Below, one piece after another: positions 1 to 11,512 of a stretch of DNA of 64,000 nucleotides. Made by a program: the position numbers and the translations under genes. The stretch's first letter is position 1. Every line of letters starts with the position of its first letter. The notes below the pieces were generated by a model that saw nothing but the letters and a program-made list of their open reading frames with translations, did not search any database and was not told the DNA's origin. The stretch is from Mycocentrospora acerina (lineage: Eukaryota; Ascomycota; Dothideomycetes; Pleosporales), in assembly GCA_022701365.1 (NCBI GenBank), contig JAKUHH010000040.1:62001-126000 (forward strand), written 5' to 3'.

Positions 1-323
1 AGCTCAACCTATTTTGTCGCCAACTCCTCACTACTAGCGCCAAACACCTACCCTTACATCTTTACAGTCCATGAACTCTGTCACTCTTCCAAACACGTAG
101 TTTGGACCTTGAAAATCAATCCTGTATTTAAACCTATCTCTTAATTCTATCCAATGACCTGCTGTGTCGCTCGGCGCATCTCCTTCTCCAACATCTACAA
201 ACCTCGGCAAACCAATCCATCTCCTCATGCTGCTCATGACTCTCCACCCCCAAACATAAATGCTGCCCCAGCTTCCCCAGACTTTTTCTCGGCCCACCAA
301 ATACTCTCCACACACTAATTACA
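1..323. other. left-edge intergenic / 5' region of the thiolase-like gene
   Basis: No coding signal that I can support. The stretch is pyrimidine-rich just before the ATG at 324, as expected for a fungal 5' leader. The open frames here are short and overlap each other on the opposite strand. Confidence 0.5.
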
Positions 324-2231
324 ATGTCCTTTGAACACCCAATTATAATCGGCGTAGCTGACATAAAAAATCGGCATCCATCATCTAACCTCTCTGCCGC
401 CAAAGAACCCTTGACCCTGATTCTGGAGGCAATACATCTAGCGATTCGCGACGCTTGCCCGTCCCCGCTATCTGCGGATGCGCTACAGGCGAAAATCAAT
501 AGTGTGGATGTGGTAAAGACGTGGACGTGGCCATATGCGGATCTGCCGGGGTTAGTGGCAAGAGGCTTGGGGGTCGAGGAGGGGTTGAAGTGGAAAGCAT
601 ATTCAGCACATGGGGGTGACACACCGGGGAGATTACTAGATGAGGCGTGTAGGAGGGTGGGGAGAGGCGGGTGCGAAGTTGCGGTGTTGACGGGCGGTGA
701 GGCATTGGCTTCTTGTAGGTGGTTAATTTCTCCACGAGACGTTCATCTCAATACGGGACAGAAGGCTGCAGAAAAGAGATGTTTTCCATGGAGGATTTCT
801 GGTTCGAGGTTGATGGAGATGAACTGGGCTGATACAATGTTTAGTATCTGCCTTTGCAGCCGCCAAACAGCTCCCTCCACCAGGTTGGACGGCGCCAGAA
901 CAAGCCGTCGATTCGGTATTCACTCCTACAGGTCGCGATCTGGGTGACAGTATGATTTCTTCTCTCTGGCAGCGTCTTTCGAGTACTCATTCTGCGACAG
1001 ATCTTGGCGCGATTCATCAGATTGGCGCGCCGATCCATGTGTATCCGCTGTATGAGAATGCGTTCCGTGCACATCGAGGGCAGAGCGTGAAAGAGAATCA
1101 CGATGAAAGTGCGAGGCTGTATGCAGAGTTTTCAAAGGTTGCGGAGGGACATCCGTATGCATGGAATTCTGGGCGGGCGGATAGTGAGGAGGATATTGGG
1201 ACGGTGGGGAAGAAGAATAGGATGATTTGTTCACCTTGTAAGCTACTTCCCCTTCCTCTCCTCTATTTCAATCGTCTAGTGAATGCATTTAGAAAGAAGA
1301 CTGACTATTCCTTCAGATCCCCTCCTAATGAACGCTTTCAACACCGTTAATCTCGCCTCCGCCGTTCTCATTACCACCCCCACCATTGCCACATCTCTCA
1401 ACATCCCTCCATCGAAATGGATCTACCCGCTCGGCGGTGCCGGTACCCACGACTCGGATGCATTCTGGGAGCGACCCAACTTCTACTCTTCACCTAGCAT
1501 CTCACGGTCCATTGACGCCGCGCTGCAAGTCTCTAACATCACAAAACAAGATATTGACCTTTACGATATCTACTCTTGCTTTCCCATTGTACCAAAAATC
1601 GCAGCGACACATCTGAGCTTGCCGATCACGGGCGGCGAGAAGAAACTCACGTTGCTGGGCGGGTTAACGAGTTTCGGTGGCGCAGGGAACAACTACTCCA
1701 TGCATGCGTTGACAGAGATGACGAGGCAGTTAAGAGATGGGAAGGGGAAGAATGGGCTTGTGCTATGCAATGGAGGTGTACTGAGTTATCAGTATGTAGT
1801 TGTTCTGTCCAAGGAACCGAGAGTGAGCGGAGAGTATCCCGCAGAAAATCCGCTGCCGAGTCATGTTACTGATGTGGAAGTGCCGGGTCTTGTACTTGAT
1901 GCCAAGGGCGAGGCGGTTGTGGAGGTACGTTTTCATTCCTAGACTGTGGACCTGGATGAGGTTTTGTTCTGCTGGCTGGCTGTGAGATGCTAACACTTCG
2001 TAGACCTACACGGTGGAGTTCAATCGCGATGGCAGTCCGCTGCGAGGTTACATCGTTGGGCGCTTGAAGAACACTGGCGAACGATTCTTGGCGAACCATG
2101 GAGATGAAAGCACGTTGCGGCAGATGGCTGAAGCCGCGGGGGAGATTGTCGGGAGGGGTGGATGGGTGAGGCAAGACTCTGAGAAGAAAGGCAGAGGATT
2201 GTTCACGTTTGACAAGCCCGCAAGGCTATAA
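324..2231 (+). CDS. thiolase-like protein (SCP2-thiolase-like, acetyl-CoA acetyltransferase family), 539 aa
   Basis: Four exons: 324-714, 845-1237, 1317-1924 and 2004-2231. Frame is continuous across all joins, with donors GTAGGT, GTAAGC and GTACGT. The protein has the thiolase fold layout: an N-terminal half with the GGEALAS strand-turn, and a C-terminal half with DLYDIYSCFPIVPK, then LTSFGGAGNNYSMHAL (the conserved His loop) and a final glycine-rich NGGVLSYQY. About 75 C-terminal residues (YTVEFNRDGSPLRGYIVGR...) look like the extra OB-like domain found in 'thiolase-like type 1' proteins. The usual nucleophilic Cys near residue 90 is not apparent; the equivalent stretch reads KAYSAHGGDTPG. 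It may therefore be a non-classical or non-catalytic member acting on acyl-CoA or sterol-carrier substrates. It converges on the next gene. Confidence 0.85.
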
Positions 2232-2691
2232 GATCATCGATAGGAATAGATGATGCACTTGACGTGAAAATCAGTGAAAAGAAACAACGCAATTTGCATT
2301 TGAGCTACTGTGGTATATATATACTGTACAGTCTTGCCCGTAGGCAAGAAAGATAATTAAACGCTCGCGAGCGCAGAACTCCCAAAACGCCTCGCTATAT
2401 TTGATAGATTCTTGTCGCGACGATACTGCGCGCCTTTCGTAAATGCGTTCGTGTGTTCGTTTGATTGATCATTCGTGTCTTTTTTCAGCCGTGATAAATA
2501 CTCATACGTCATGTCGTGGATGTGGAACTTCAGCAATGCTTGGAATGCGAGCTGCCACTGCTATGCAAAAAAATGCGTTGAAGCAAACCAAAGGAAAGAG
2601 GGCACAAGGCCGTAAAAACAACGCTAGGTATAATGATCCCCAAAATTTTAAGCCCAGAAAACGTAAACGCTACAAACGGTGAAAGAGATTA
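2232..2691. other. convergent 3' region
   Basis: AT-rich spacer between two genes that converge. It holds only a short Lys/Arg-rich open frame (2443-2682) without recognisable similarity. I expect 3' UTRs and poly(A) sites here. Confidence 0.5.
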
Positions 2692-5600
2692 TTACATCTG
2701 CTTGTACTCCCGATTCGTGGAGAGCTCAGTTTTCACTGGCTCGTTGGTAATGAAGGAACTCGTATCCCAGGTTCCATTATCAGAAACGCTCTCTGTCTCT
2801 CGCCGTGAGAGATGGGTTCCAGTCGGGTCTCCCGTCATGAAGGATATGGTGTCCCATGTTCCGTTATCAGGAATCCATGTCCCGTTGTCGGGAATGCTTA
2901 TGGTCCGCTTTTTAGTTGATAAGTAAGTAGCTGTTGGATCACTAGTGACAATTGAGGCTGTGTCCCAAGTTCCGTTGTCAGGAATGCTCTTCTGCCTCCT
3001 TCTGGTCGAAATTTGAGTACCTGTCGGCATGCCTGTGACATAAGAAGTGGTATCCCAGGTTCCATTGTCGGGAATGCTCCTCTGCCTCCGCAGCTCAAAC
3101 ATATCAGATACATTCGTAGGCGCACTAGGTGCACTGGGCGCGCTCTTCTCCCTCTTCAATTCTTTCGGGTCCCGGTCTTTCTTCTTGGAGCTCCTGACAG
3201 AATCCCTAGAGCTCTTGTCGCTCTGGCCTGGCACGGGGCTGTTCGGATACAATGCCTTCATCGCCGCACTACGGCTTTCGTACAGGTATCGGGCCTTATC
3301 CAAGCGCTCTGTACGATCAGATTTCTCAGTTCGCTCTGAACGTTCACTTTCAGCGGTTTTGGATGTGCGATTGCTAATGGTCGAGCGACGCTTAACTTCG
3401 AACAGCTCAGACAAGGGGACCATGGGCAGAGACTCATCTTCCGATCGATGACGCATATGACTAGAGCGGCGGCGAGAAGCCATCGAGGGCCGGCGGCGGT
3501 GAGTTTGCACAGTTTCGCCCTCCTCTGCCACCTCACAAAGAGGGGAGGCGGGGCGCGTTGGTGTGCTGGAGCAAGACTGAGGAGGCGTGGGTGGATCCTT
3601 GGTGATGCTGTTTTCTTGTACGGAAAGTTCATAGAAAGATTCCGAAAATACTGCACTCTGTGTGGGCGTCGGATCAGAAAACCCTGTAACAGACAATGGT
3701 AGAATAGCCGCACGTGAGGCGCTAGAAGCATGCATCGAATTCGAACGGTTCGAAGTGAACATGCTCTCGACTGGCAGTGGAAGACCGATGATGTTCCTGG
3801 GGGTCGGAAAGTCGATCGGCGCAGGAGGAGGTCGCTGATACGCAAGTACTCGGCTCGGAGGTGTAGACATGTCCAAGGATCGGTTCAAGGATCGTGCGGA
3901 TGGAGGTGTGATCTGCCTGACCGAAGCTTTTCCAGAGACCTCGCTTGGCGATAAAGAAGGGGGAGACTTTAGCATCGAGCATATAGACATGACTGTCTCA
4001 GTCTCCGGTAGAAATGGGGGATGATCCCGGTGTGGGGGGACCACGGGGGGCGGAAACTTCCCACATTCAGCATTCGTCGGAGAAGCAGTTGTAAAGGAAG
4101 GCAAACCGGCTGATTTGAGTTCCTCCGCTCTTCGAACCACCGACTCTGCGTTGTCGTACAAAGCCAAACCATAATGGTATATGCAACCTGCGTCAGGTTG
4201 CTCGCCGTTATTGTTGAAGTTTTCGTGTTTCGATTCGCGGTAGATGACTGGAAACAGTCGCAAAAGGAGCTGGGGCTGTGTGCCAGGAGAGGATGGGATC
4301 GCGTTATCTGACAGGTAAGCTGGCCAGTACTCTGGATTCTTGAACTTGTGTTCTTCATCGTGCAAAGCGGGCATCGTTGCTGTGATCATCTCGCGTTCGA
4401 GACGCGCAAAACGCCATGTCTCGGCGGCGAGCTTCACGATTCTCTTGACCGCGATCTTGATACCCTCTTCCTCCTTAGGGTCAGCAAAGTGCTTAATGGC
4501 GTTAACAATTTCCTCAACTACAGTTCCAGCCGCGGTGTTGATGCGCTGCTTTGCACCACTGCTTGTGAATGCAGCAAGAAGCGTTTGCTGTCTCCAAATA
4601 GCTTCTTTGCGTGTGCTCTTGTCGCGAATGTGGTTACTCATAGAAAGGAACAGAGAGTCGGCTTTGTCGTAGCGACGACCAAGGCTGAATAAGAAGGGGC
4701 CAAAAACTCGATAGGTGATCAGTTTTGACACTGTGTGCGCTACGTATGTAGCACGGACTTGTCTAGTTTTGCACCGCATCAGCACAGCTCGGAATATTTA
4801 TTGGTTCAGAGAACATACCTGGAGGCTTTCGTGTCTCCAAGGAAAGATGGCAGGTTCATTGGGACTTGTGCCAGATCATCCTTTGGTGGGCGCACCGGAA
4901 GGTGCACAAAGTGGGTTGTGGCGAGATCGATAATTTGCTTTTGGAGTTGCGAGAAAGATACCGTACTGTATATGTTTGTTAGCTAGAGTTGAAAAAGCTA
5001 TACCTAACAAGAAGGTGAAGTTTTCGAAGGACGGAGGCAGTGAGTATATTGCGGGATACGCAAGTGCTAAAAATGGTGTAGGGAATGCTAGATGGGTTCT
5101 ATGACCAACAATCTGCGTCCGCATCTACCACACGTAACCCTTGAAACGAAAAACAATCTAGGGTCACTTACTAGTATGTATCTCCCTTGCCTTTTATTTC
5201 AGCAATATCGCCGTAGCACTCCATGAGCTTCTCCAACCTGAACTTCTCAGACTCAAGGTTGGTGGCGACGCTCTTAATGACTGCCTTCTCTTTTTGGCTT
5301 TCCGCCCTCAGCTCGTTGCACTTTCTCAGCAACTCTTCCCTCTCCGAGGTCAGCTGGTCCACTCTTGCTCTCTCATCCTTGGCTGTCCGATTCGCATCAG
5401 CGTGAAAATCCATCCAAGCCCTCTCGGAATCTTCTTTGTCTTTTGTATGCTGTGCTTCCAAGCGAGCACGATCAGCTAGCCAAATATCGCGACTCTCTCG
5501 CTCCTGCCTGAGAGCATCGTCACGATCTCTCTGGGCTGCATAGAGTCTGGACTCAAGGTCATTCTTTTCTTTAGCGAAAGCTTCTGCTGCCTCTTGCCTC

Positions 5601-8032
5601 CGGATGTCAGCAAGAATGTCCGCCTCCTTGAGCTTCTTATCAAACTGGATGGCGAGGGCGATCTTCTCGGCATCGTGTCTCGTGGTAGCGGTTGATTTCC
5701 AGTCATGGAAGTCCCTCCAGACCTTTTCCTTCTCTTCAGCAGCGGATCTTTCTAGAGCCACATACGAGTCTTCTAGCTCCCTGTATCTGGACTCCCAGGA
5801 CGTCATCGCGGCGTCGTATGCCAACTTGGCCTGTTCCTTGGATTTCTCCGCTTGGATAGCCCTACCCCGTAGTTCTTGTACCTGCTCTTCCCAATTACCA
5901 ATGTCGAGTCGCAGTCTATCTGTCTCGGTCGATTGCTGATGTTGCAAATTACTGATCTTCCCTTTTAGAGCACTAATCTCATCATCCTTGGCTCTCAATT
6001 TCTCTTCTTGTTCAAAGCCTGATCGGCGAAGCAAGTCTTCTCTTACACTGAGTTGACTATGCGTCTCCTTGTATCGTGCGAGCAGAACATGGAGATCAGG
6101 TATAGTATTTGCTATGCGGGTAAAAACGTCACCAGATCCGTCTTCATGTGCAAGGCCGTTCTCTAAAGCAGGCATCCCCCGATAAGAGGAGTCATGATGT
6201 TGAGTAGGGCTGCCATGATGCGGATATCCTGGTTGGTAGTAGTTCCACGGTTCGGGATAGGAAGAGGAGGAAGAGTGCGAGGTGGCATAGGGATTAGGAT
6301 TGGAATAGCCCGTCTGCTGACTCAAACCGTAGGGATGATTTTGGTAGTACGGTGGGGCAGCACCAGGATAGTGCCTCGGATGGTATCCTGAGGGGGGAGG
6401 TGGTGGAGGCGGTAAAGGATTGTTGGAGTAAGGCTCCACTGGAACACGCGATGCAAAGTGCGTTGGCGTTGACTGAGGTGGATAAGTGGGTTGAGGTGCA
6501 TAAGCGGCTTGAGGTGCATAAGCTGGCTGGTGTAGATACGTGGTGGGCCGAGACGTCTCGCGCAAATGCGCCTCACCGCCTCGGGCTTGGCGCCTAGGCA
6601 GGATTAGGGAAGAGTCGGAGTCGCTTGTATCGTCAAAAGCGGGAGCATGTCGTAGTCGTGCTCTACTCACGGGAGGACTTGGGGCTGGTGGTCTGTCATT
6701 CTCGACTATCTGATTGATGGCTCCAGGTCTCTGTGCATGAGCGTCTCGATACGCCACATCCCGTGCTCTGAACTTTAGGACCCCTGCAGGCACGTAATGG
6801 GGCACGCCTCGGGGATTCTCTGGTACAGCAGGGGCAGGATGACGGCTGGTGGGTGGGCTAGGGGCTGCAGAATACTTCGGGATGTGTTCGGGGGGAGGTG
6901 TAAGCGCTCGTGCCCGCTCGTTTGATGGTTCAGGTACCGGATGCTCCAAGAATTGCCTTGCCACAGGCTGATGCATCTCTGGAACAAATGTTGAATGACC
7001 CTTAGAAGGCTCTGCTGCCATTTCTTCAGGTTGTGGTGGCCAATCGACCTCAACGGACGTTGGTGGCATGTATTCAAAACTTGGCTTCGTCCCTTCGGTC
7101 TCTCGAGATACTGTCGGTTCATCTTCTCGAACAACCTGTGACTGCAGATTGCTATAGACAGGCACTTCTGAAACGGACTGGTTATCTTGCTCTAGTTCTC
7201 CATCCTTCTCAGGCCCTGCTAACGGTAACTCAAGCGCGGTTGGTTGTAGCTCTCCCCATTCAACAGCATTTGTGGCAAACCTAAATCTACGGTCCTGGAA
7301 TTCAAACTGATTGGGTTCTGGAAGTGCTGAACTGTTTGCTGTATGTAAACGAGGACTTTTTTCTGATTCATTTGGCTCGTCAATTCTCGATCTAGTAGAT
7401 GGGAGCCTATTCGCCTGGAAATGTTCTGGCTCAACTAAAGCTTCTGCAGCTGTTAAATGTTCTGCCTCTGTGTCTGTAGTCGGTTCTACTCTGTTTGGAG
7501 GCAAAACTTCAAGTGCTTCAATCGATCCTACCGGATTTCCGGACGTCTCGAACGGTTTCGGTAGAGCCGGGGGTGCTGACACTGCTTCGATTGATTCGGC
7601 TGGCATCGCCACTTCTAAGATCGGTTCTTCTATCACTTCTGTTTCTGATTGTATCTTCTCCTCCACAAACGACCCAAGGCCCATTCCTTTACTCATAGAT
7701 GACGAAAGTACTGAAAGAACAGAACCAATCAAAGTTGGGTTCTCTTGCTCCTGTTCTTGAGATGATGCAACTCCAGCAGCGTCCGATTCCTGAGTGGCCA
7801 GCGCTGATGTGGATCCTGCCCCCGCCTCATCAGTCATCGTTGTTTCGTCCGGCGGTATTGATGGCTCCAGTACGTCGTTTGGCGTCGGTTCAGTGCTTGC
7901 TGTCTCTGGACATAAAGACTCGGGCAGATTGTTGATAGGCTCCTCGACCTCAGACGCTGTCATCAGCCTGGGGCTGTCTGATGGAGATGCCACTTCTGCC
8001 TGCTTATGGCTATCCTTCCCCTTCTCAGCCAT
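2692..8032 (-). CDS. large fungal coiled-coil protein with C-terminal DNGTW tandem repeats, 1692 aa, function unknown
   Basis: Three exons on the minus strand: 8032-5172, 4965-4819 and 4762-2692. The introns are 206 nt (GTAAGT..ACAG) and 56 nt (GTATGT..CTAG). I chose the ATG at 8032 because it sits in GCCGCCATGG, an ideal start context; the frame is open a little further upstream without an ATG. Residues 1-640 are acidic, Pro/Ser/Gln-rich and probably disordered, with YAPQ-type repeats near 490-510. Residues about 645-950 form a charged coiled coil. Residues 950-1160 are a well-ordered fungal module (RYDKADSLFLSMS, IVKLAAETWRFARLERE). About 400 disordered Ser/Pro/Arg residues follow. The tail (nt about 2700-3095) has four roughly 30-residue units, each with SIPDNGTWDT or a variant. 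I recognise the layout from other filamentous fungi but know no function. A scaffold role is a guess. Confidence 0.85.
2700..3095 (-). repeat. in-gene tandem repeat encoding about 4 units of SIPDNGTWDT-(x)~20
   Basis: Read on the minus strand, units start with RSIPDNGTWDT, KSIPDNGTWDT, ISIPDNGTW and ESVSDNGTWDT. Each is followed by a T/S-rich spacer with a (M/D)PTGT-like motif and a basic RRR/KKR/RRE junction. The third unit has a local internal duplication (IPDNGTWIPDNGTWDT), which suggests recent slippage or unequal exchange. Confidence 0.85.
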
Positions 8033-8917
8033 GGCGGCAGCTGCGTTAGTCCCTGTTATATTTGAGGGAAACGCGGAACGCTGCTGATTGAAAATTGTGT
8101 ACCTCACGCTCTGAGACAATCACAGCTGCAGGCTAAAAAGATTGCTCGCGTGGCACACAACGACAGGAAAACATGTGGAGAACAACAAATACGCGCATAT
8201 AAGCTATATAAGGGACGACGTGTAGCAAAGTCTCGAAAGCTGACCAAACGAGGTTAAAACGCATGCCCGCCCAATGGGATACGGGCAGGTGGCTTGTCAC
8301 ACAACGAAACGGGCCATTTCATGCGCCCCTGCCGAACCATCTCTAAGCTTTAGATGCAGCCTTACATGTGGAGTGTGCTTGGAGAAATGCTCAATTTGTT
8401 TCCCTTGGGCTGGGCCGCAAATTTGGCCAGCAACAGGGGACAAAACATGTGCCACAAAGAAAAATGGCTGGAGTCATGTTGAATCTAAAGTATGACGCCA
8501 TGAAAGAAAAACCAACCTGTGAACGCAATCTTATATTGATGTACGAGCCTATGCAGGAGGCCTATAGTGTGAGCGTGTGTCGCCTCTCCGTTGGTGCAAC
8601 GTCGAGTCGCATGCAGAGCACATACATGAGCCACCCCAGGAAGCAAACCTGGTAGCTGCATGCCAGCCTCGAACACGGGCGAAGGTGGAGAGACTACGTG
8701 CAGGAGAGGTGCGGTGAGGTTTTGCTGGCGGTGTGCTGGCACATGCAGAGCACGGGCTAGCGTTGTCACATGACGACGTGCAGTTCTTCCGCGTTGACAT
8801 CCCGCGTGCGTGAACGAGCGACACTTCGACCCGACGCACGCGACCACAACTGGCCGGCGACTTCGAGAATGAGAATCTGCTGTGGGGTGTCTTATAGGTT
8901 GACAAATTCGGTGCGGC
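8033..8917. other. divergent promoter region (coiled-coil protein / rad17)
   Basis: About 0.9 kb between two divergent start codons. No coding frame is supported. The sequence is mixed in composition, with a TATA-like ATAAGCTATATAAGG stretch near 8199-8213 that would serve the minus-strand gene. No motif that I can name with confidence. Confidence 0.5.
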
Positions 8918-11512
8918 ATGGTCATGCCGCGGGCAGCACGCCAGAAGCCGATTGTGCTCTCTTCTGATTCTGAGGATTCACGCTCACCGCCTCCCAAGCG
9001 TCCCAAGAGGGGCACACTAACCGGCATCTCTGATGGGGCTCATGGAGATCCAAAGTCTTCCCGCGTGCAGACGCGTCGTGCAGCATCGCCTAAGCTGCCG
9101 GTGACTTCTACTAGAAAGTCCCCAGCTAAGCAGCCAGACAAGGTCAAGGCGGTATACAAGCCCATCACATCCTTCTTCAAGAATGCAACTCAATCGCAAT
9201 CGGCCCAGCCTTCGCCGAGTCCCGAAAAATCTGCCACACCGCTTCAGGAGATAGACGACATCTTCGACTCCTCCGATGATGATCGACTTGTTAAGCCACT
9301 GATCGCCCTGCCTGTGCGGAAGAGCGCTAGGGCTACCGCTGCAACTAACCATGATGGCGTCGCGAAAAGCAGACAGAGATTCTTACGTCCAACAGGAGGG
9401 ATACGCAGCACACCTCCGCCATCGCAGCCAGTAGCGCCTCTCGAGACGATAGACCGGCGACCATGGACTGAGAAGTACGGGCCTGTGTCGATTGACGAGC
9501 TGGCAGTGCAAAAAAAAAAAGTAACAGACGTGCAAACATGGCTCGTTGATGCTTTCAGTGGTAGAGGGCGCAAAAGATTGCTCCTTCTGAAAGGTCCTGC
9601 TGGTAGTGGGAAGACCACTACCATGGCACTATTGTCCAAAGAAATAGGAATTGATGTGCACGAGTGGAAGAACCCGATTAACTCGATGTCTACATCTGAC
9701 AATTTTGTGTCTGCGACTGCTCAGTTCGAAGACTTTGTTGGAAGGGCAGGTGCATTTGGTAGTCTGGCCTTCGACGAACCAGTCCAGTCTCGCCAACAAG
9801 CTTTACCCAGTACGCCCAGTAGTAGACAGGAGCAGTTGGTTCTTGTAGAGGAGTTTCCAAATACATTCGCGCGTGCGTCCTCGGCCGTACACTCGTTTCG
9901 ATCTTCCATCCTTCATTATCTTGCAGCGAAAGTGCCATCGACTACTGCGTTGTTTTCTACCCAGGCCGAGTCTAAGCAGTCAATCACCCCTATCGTCATG
10001 ATCATCTCCGAGACACTCCTCTCCACAAATACCGCCGCAGCTGACAGCTTCACTGCTCATCGACTACTGGGTCCTGAAATTCTCACCCATCCGGGGGTCT
10101 CTGTTATCGATTTCAACCCGATTGCGCCGACGTATATGACCAAAGCACTGGATACAATTGTGTTGAAAGAAGCACGCAAGTCTGGACGCAAGAAGACTGT
10201 TGGGCCACAGGTCATCCAGCGACTTGCGGAACTAGGGGATATTCGTAGCGCGGTATCTTCACTGGAATTCCTGTGTCTGCGTGGAGACGATGCTGAGGGC
10301 TGGGGCGCCAAGGTCAACTTCACCAAGAAGAAGGGGCCGAAAGATGTTGCGATTACAAAGATGGAACAAGAGTCGCTAGAGATGGTGACCCAGCGGGAAA
10401 GCACGTTGGGTATCTTCCACGCCGTGGGAAGGGTTGTCTACAATAAACGCCTCGCAGAGAACCCAGAGGCACCAGTCCCTCAGCCTCCAAACTGGTTTCC
10501 TGAACGACGCAGGCCGAAAGCATCAGAGGTCGATCTTGACTTACTTATCGACGAACTCGGTACTGATACACAGACGTTCACTGCGGCATTGCACGAGAAT
10601 TATGTTCTTTCGTGTGGGGGCGCTGACAGCGAAGAAACCATGGACTCCCTTGAAGGCTGTGTAGAGGCTCTGTCAGATGCGGACCTACTCTCTCCAGACC
10701 GATTTAGCGATTTTGGTCGACGCAATTTTCAAGGCACGAGTGCGGACAATCTTCGACAAGACGAGATGTGTTTCCAGACGAGTGTGCGCGGACTACTTTA
10801 CAGCCTGCCAAACCCTGTTAAACGATCAGCACCTCCTCCTGGTATTATGGGTGTCAAAGCCAAAGGTGCCACAACAGGAGCCTCGAAAGGCAATGCATTC
10901 GCCATGTATTACCCTGCGTCGCTACGATTATGGAGGCAACAGGAAGAGATTGGGGATTTGTTGGAAATGTGGATAACACGGGCACAACAGGGCGAGCTTC
11001 TTACCTCCGACCCAGGAGCACCGAAACCGGCTGCTGCGGCTGGCGGCGTTGACACATGGCGCAGAAATACCTCCTTTGATCAGTCCCAACTATCCACTCC
11101 AAGCGGGAAATCCTCGAACGATGACGAAACACTACCAATTCTTCTTGGAAGTGGCGGCTCAGCCCGCGCTGAGATGCTACTAGAGCGACTCCCCTATTTG
11201 CCCATTATTCTGCGCAAATCGCGTACAGCAAATTCTGCCACTGCAGCTACAGTCCGCGACATACAGAAGATTACTTCATTTACCGGCAATAGAGCATTTT
11301 CTAATAATGCGGAAGAAGCTGAGGACGATCTGGAAATGCCAGGCTCGAGCGAGCATGAGCAGTGGGCGACTGACAAACCGACTTCTGAGCTTACGCCCAG
11401 GAAGCAAAGAAATAGGATTGCAAGAAAGGAGGTAGAAGCTGAGTCAGCAATACCAGGTTTAGATGAGACAGGAAAGAGCTTAATACTTAGTGACGATGAT
11501 ATTGAGGATTAA
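8918..11512 (+). CDS. rad17: checkpoint clamp loader Rad17 (budding-yeast Rad24), 864 aa
   Basis: Single exon. Rad17 replaces the large RFC subunit and loads the 9-1-1 clamp at damaged DNA to start checkpoint signalling. The N-terminus is basic and Ser/Pro-rich, with a nuclear-type KRPKRG and a PIP-like KPITSFFKN near residue 80. RPWTEKYGPVSIDELAVQKKK marks the start of the RFC-like AAA+ domain, and GPAGSGKTTT near residue 225 is the Walker A loop. The helical clamp-loader part lies around 400-560, and the tail is acidic (LSDDDIED). A second ATG lies two codons downstream (8924) and is equally usable. Codons near 9510-9521 contain a run of 11 A. The length fits fungal Rad17 proteins. No intron was needed. 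Confidence 0.93.
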   Translation: MVMPRAARQKPIVLSSDSEDSRSPPPKRPKRGTLTGISDGAHGDPKSSRVQTRRAASPKLPVTSTRKSPAKQPDKVKAVYKPITSFFKNATQSQSAQPSPSPEKSATPLQEIDDIFDSSDDDRLVKPLIALPVRKSARATAATNHDGVAKSRQRFLRPTGGIRSTPPPSQPVAPLETIDRRPWTEKYGPVSIDELAVQKKKVTDVQTWLVDAFSGRGRKRLLLLKGPAGSGKTTTMALLSKEIGIDVHEWKNPINSMSTSDNFVSATAQFEDFVGRAGAFGSLAFDEPVQSRQQALPSTPSSRQEQLVLVEEFPNTFARASSAVHSFRSSILHYLAAKVPSTTALFSTQAESKQSITPIVMIISETLLSTNTAAADSFTAHRLLGPEILTHPGVSVIDFNPIAPTYMTKALDTIVLKEARKSGRKKTVGPQVIQRLAELGDIRSAVSSLEFLCLRGDDAEGWGAKVNFTKKKGPKDVAITKMEQESLEMVTQRESTLGIFHAVGRVVYNKRLAENPEAPVPQPPNWFPERRRPKASEVDLDLLIDELGTDTQTFTAALHENYVLSCGGADSEETMDSLEGCVEALSDADLLSPDRFSDFGRRNFQGTSADNLRQDEMCFQTSVRGLLYSLPNPVKRSAPPPGIMGVKAKGATTGASKGNAFAMYYPASLRLWRQQEEIGDLLEMWITRAQQGELLTSDPGAPKPAAAAGGVDTWRRNTSFDQSQLSTPSGKSSNDDETLPILLGSGGSARAEMLLERLPYLPIILRKSRTANSATAATVRDIQKITSFTGNRAFSNNAEEAEDDLEMPGSSEHEQWATDKPTSELTPRKQRNRIARKEVEAESAIPGLDETGKSLILSDDDIED

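Noticed and set aside
2443..2682. Small Lys/Arg-rich frame in the convergent spacer
   Set aside because: No similarity, located where two 3' UTRs overlap, and its composition reflects A-rich DNA.
4876..5124. 82-codon minus-strand frame beginning MRTQIVGHRTHLAF
   Set aside because: It overlaps the 206-nt intron and the small exon of the coiled-coil gene in another frame. The phase-preserving splice explains the region better.
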